Assembly (NCBI GenBank): GCA_004026145.2
Contig: CP034979.1
Coordinates: forward strand, 6,692,370-6,756,369
Length of the DNA: 64,000 nt
DNA from: Takifugu bimaculatus
Lineage: Eukaryota; Chordata; Actinopteri; Tetraodontiformes; Tetraodontidae
Direction of reading: 5' to 3'
The translations under genes and the position numbers were made by a program. The notes beneath the pieces were generated by a model that worked only from the letters and a program-made list of their open reading frames with translations, was not told where the DNA came from and made no database searches. Of this stretch, positions 62,214 through 64,000 are shown piece after piece (position 1 is the first letter of the stretch; every line of letters begins with the position of its first letter).

Positions 62214-63353
62214 TAAGCAAAAGTTGCACATATATAAAGAACATAAAACACAGAACAAGTCATGACGATTATGTTATTACACTGTGCGGCAGCTACATGT
62301 GATACGCTCAACATCGACACACTTAAAGTGGAGAAAGTGCAATCTCCTTCCATTCAAACCAAAAATTCACCAAACATCACTAACAATCCTAGAATAAACT
62401 AACTCTACACATGTCTACCTTCTAGCAGTGAAAAAAGAACTTCTGACAACAGGTTAATAATTCTTTATCCTTCTGCATTTACATATACAGCTTCTTTAAA
62501 ACTTCTTCATTTCATATGCATGATAGTGGTGTTAACAATGTGCCATAATACATTCATATTCAACAGTTTGAAGGCTTTTCATTTCCATGCAGAGACTGAT
62601 TCCTGCCACACTTACAATGCCTTTCTTAAAGGCACTTCCAAAATTGAAATGTAAAATGTTTCTCAGGCAAACCTACACCGTAGTTTTTCCGGGCACTTTC
62701 CAGATATGCATGTGTTGGTTCTTCATCCAGGTCACATTGGTTATGGTCACACTGCAGTGTAACCATAACCCTAACTCAGAGTAGGTAGTTAAGAGAGGAG
62801 ACAGTTTCCACGTGACCGGTTAGCACTGTTTCAGTCTTTGGGTCACAAATTTGTGCCAACCTCACCTGAGGGTGACTCAGCACTCCCCATCATTGTACTA
62901 AACCTGAAGAGGGAAGGTGCCATTTAAAAAGAAGTCCAGCAGTCTTAAATGTAGCCTCGAGACTAGAATGAGTGGTAGCTTAGTCAGAGGACTGAACCCA
63001 TCCCATTTTACTGTGTGGAGTAATGGCAAACAAAAAACATTGCAACTGCTACATTTATAGATTAAAATGATAATATGTAAATATGCTGAAAAAGACAGAA
63101 TGAAGGTCAGAGAACTCAGTTTTGCCCAAATTGGTCCGATGTCATCAAAATGGAAGATGGTGTGTTGAATGTCACACCCCAATGTGTGAATAATTCTAGC
63201 ACAGAGGATAAAACCTGGGAAATTATTATGAAATGTTGAAAATTTGTGAACAGACAATGAAGTGCTCCAAACCAGGATGCGGACCCTGGAACATCAGACC
63301 CTTCAAGGGTCTGACAGTTTTATCCACAAACAAATTCTAAAGTTACCTCTTTT

Positions 63354-63710
63354 TTAATGATCTATCTCATGCAAGTTTTTGTACATGAAGTTCACATGCA
63401 GCCCATTTACAGGGTGCACTATCGGTACAGTCTGCATTTTGGGGAATTTCTCTGTGGCTAAGGTCCATTTACACGTCCTGATCAGCTCAATGGTCAGAGT
63501 TTTTAGGATGATCTGTGCCAACTCCTTGCCCACACAGCTTCGGACACCACCACCAAATGGAACATAGCTGAACCGAGATGAGCGGCTCTCCACCTGGGCT
63601 GTTACAAACCGATCTGGGTCAAACAGCTCTGGGTTCTGGAAGATCTCTGCAGTCTCATGGGTGTCACGGATGCTGTACATCACAGTCCAGCCTTTGGGAA
63701 TCTGGTATCC
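63354..63710 (-). CDS. cyp26c1: Terminal exon of cytochrome P450 26C1 (retinoic acid hydroxylase)
   Basis: On the minus strand a good acceptor (CTCTGTCATCTCACAG) precedes a phase-0 exon of 118 codons, GYQIPKGWTVMYSIRDTHET to NLHEIDH and TAA. It contains the P450 LFDPDRF (PERF-type) motif and the heme-binding loop PFGGGVRSCVGKELAQ with the axial Cys at exon residue 59. The stretch QTVPIVHPVNGL favours CYP26C1 over CYP26A1 or CYP26B1. CYP26 enzymes sit in the ER membrane and clear all-trans retinoic acid during hindbrain and craniofacial patterning. Upstream exons are beyond the right edge of the window. Confidence 0.9.
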   Translation of the reverse strand, partial: GYQIPKGWTVMYSIRDTHETAEIFQNPELFDPDRFVTAQVESRSSRFSYVPFGGGVRSCVGKELAQIILKTLTIELIRTCKWTLATEKFPKMQTVPIVHPVNGLHVNFMYKNLHEIDH

Positions 63711-64000
63711 CTGTGAGATGACAGAGAATCACACAGTATGTTTTGTCAAATAAACTGTTGACGAAGGAACAACCATATTGGCACACTGTACGTTATAAAG
63801 CACTCTGGGAATTTGTCTCAACTTAGCATTTACACTTACAGGAAAAAGAGATTTGACCAAATTCCTAAATTTACAGGGAAAATAATCAACTTTAAGGCAA
63901 AGTTGCCAAATTTTAAGAGATAAAGTGCACAATATTTCAACTTTGTTCACTACAAAAAAACAGTAACTCCTGTTTTGTTCCTGTTTTTTTTTTTTTTTTG
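63711..64000 (-). other. Last intron of cyp26c1, partial
   Basis: AT-rich intron sequence running off the window, with a poly-T run at the edge. No coding signal. Confidence 0.7.

Overview
The window is vertebrate and almost certainly teleost nuclear DNA. It has GT-AG introns and AATAAA poly(A) signals. Its repeats are fish-like: L2, Rex/RTE and Tx1 LINEs, Ty3/Gypsy elements, V-SINE-type SINEs, and Tc1, pogo, hAT and Harbinger DNA transposons. Four host genes are recognisable: the terminal exon of an SLC5A7-like choline transporter (+, 291-812), a complete nine-exon ankrd1 (-, 1548-5349), a complete eight-coding-exon pcgf5 (+, 10938-15254) and the last exon of cyp26c1 (-, 63354-63710). As I recall, ANKRD1, PCGF5 and CYP26C1 lie in the same order on human 10q23, so this looks like a conserved block.

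Layout. 1-9.5 kb holds the slc5a7-like and ankrd1 genes, tail to tail, with pogo-type transposon pieces on both sides and an old LINE scrap. 9.5-15.4 kb is the CpG-rich promoter and body of pcgf5. From about 15.4 to 62 kb I find no confirmed host gene; most of it is stacked transposable elements. 17.6-28.5 kb contains a solo-LTR candidate, an L2 LINE split by a 485-bp hAT element, a Tx1-clade LINE, an inverted second L2 and a Rex1-like LINE. 29.7-37.9 kb contains an internally deleted pogo element, one weak candidate secreted-protein exon, a Tc1 element and a SINE. 38.1-42.4 kb contains a second deleted Tx1, another SINE, L2 pieces and a solo LTR.

The main attraction is 42.4-61.3 kb, a set of nested insertions. 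Old L2 sequence on the minus strand is split by a decayed Sushi-like Ty3/Gypsy element. That element is split by a young 10.9-kb Gypsy element (44149-55031) whose two 1,088-bp LTRs differ at only four positions by my reading. The Gypsy is split within its protease region by a 2,588-bp hAT transposon (49445-52032) carrying an uninterrupted 667-codon transposase. Two Harbinger copies in opposite orientation interrupt the Sushi element and the L2. The young Gypsy has a PNMA-like Gag, a primer-binding site matching the 3' end of tRNA-Thr, and a polypurine tract. Apart from the hAT insertion it shows one clear frameshift. The last 2 kb are cyp26c1 3' UTR, terminal exon and intron.
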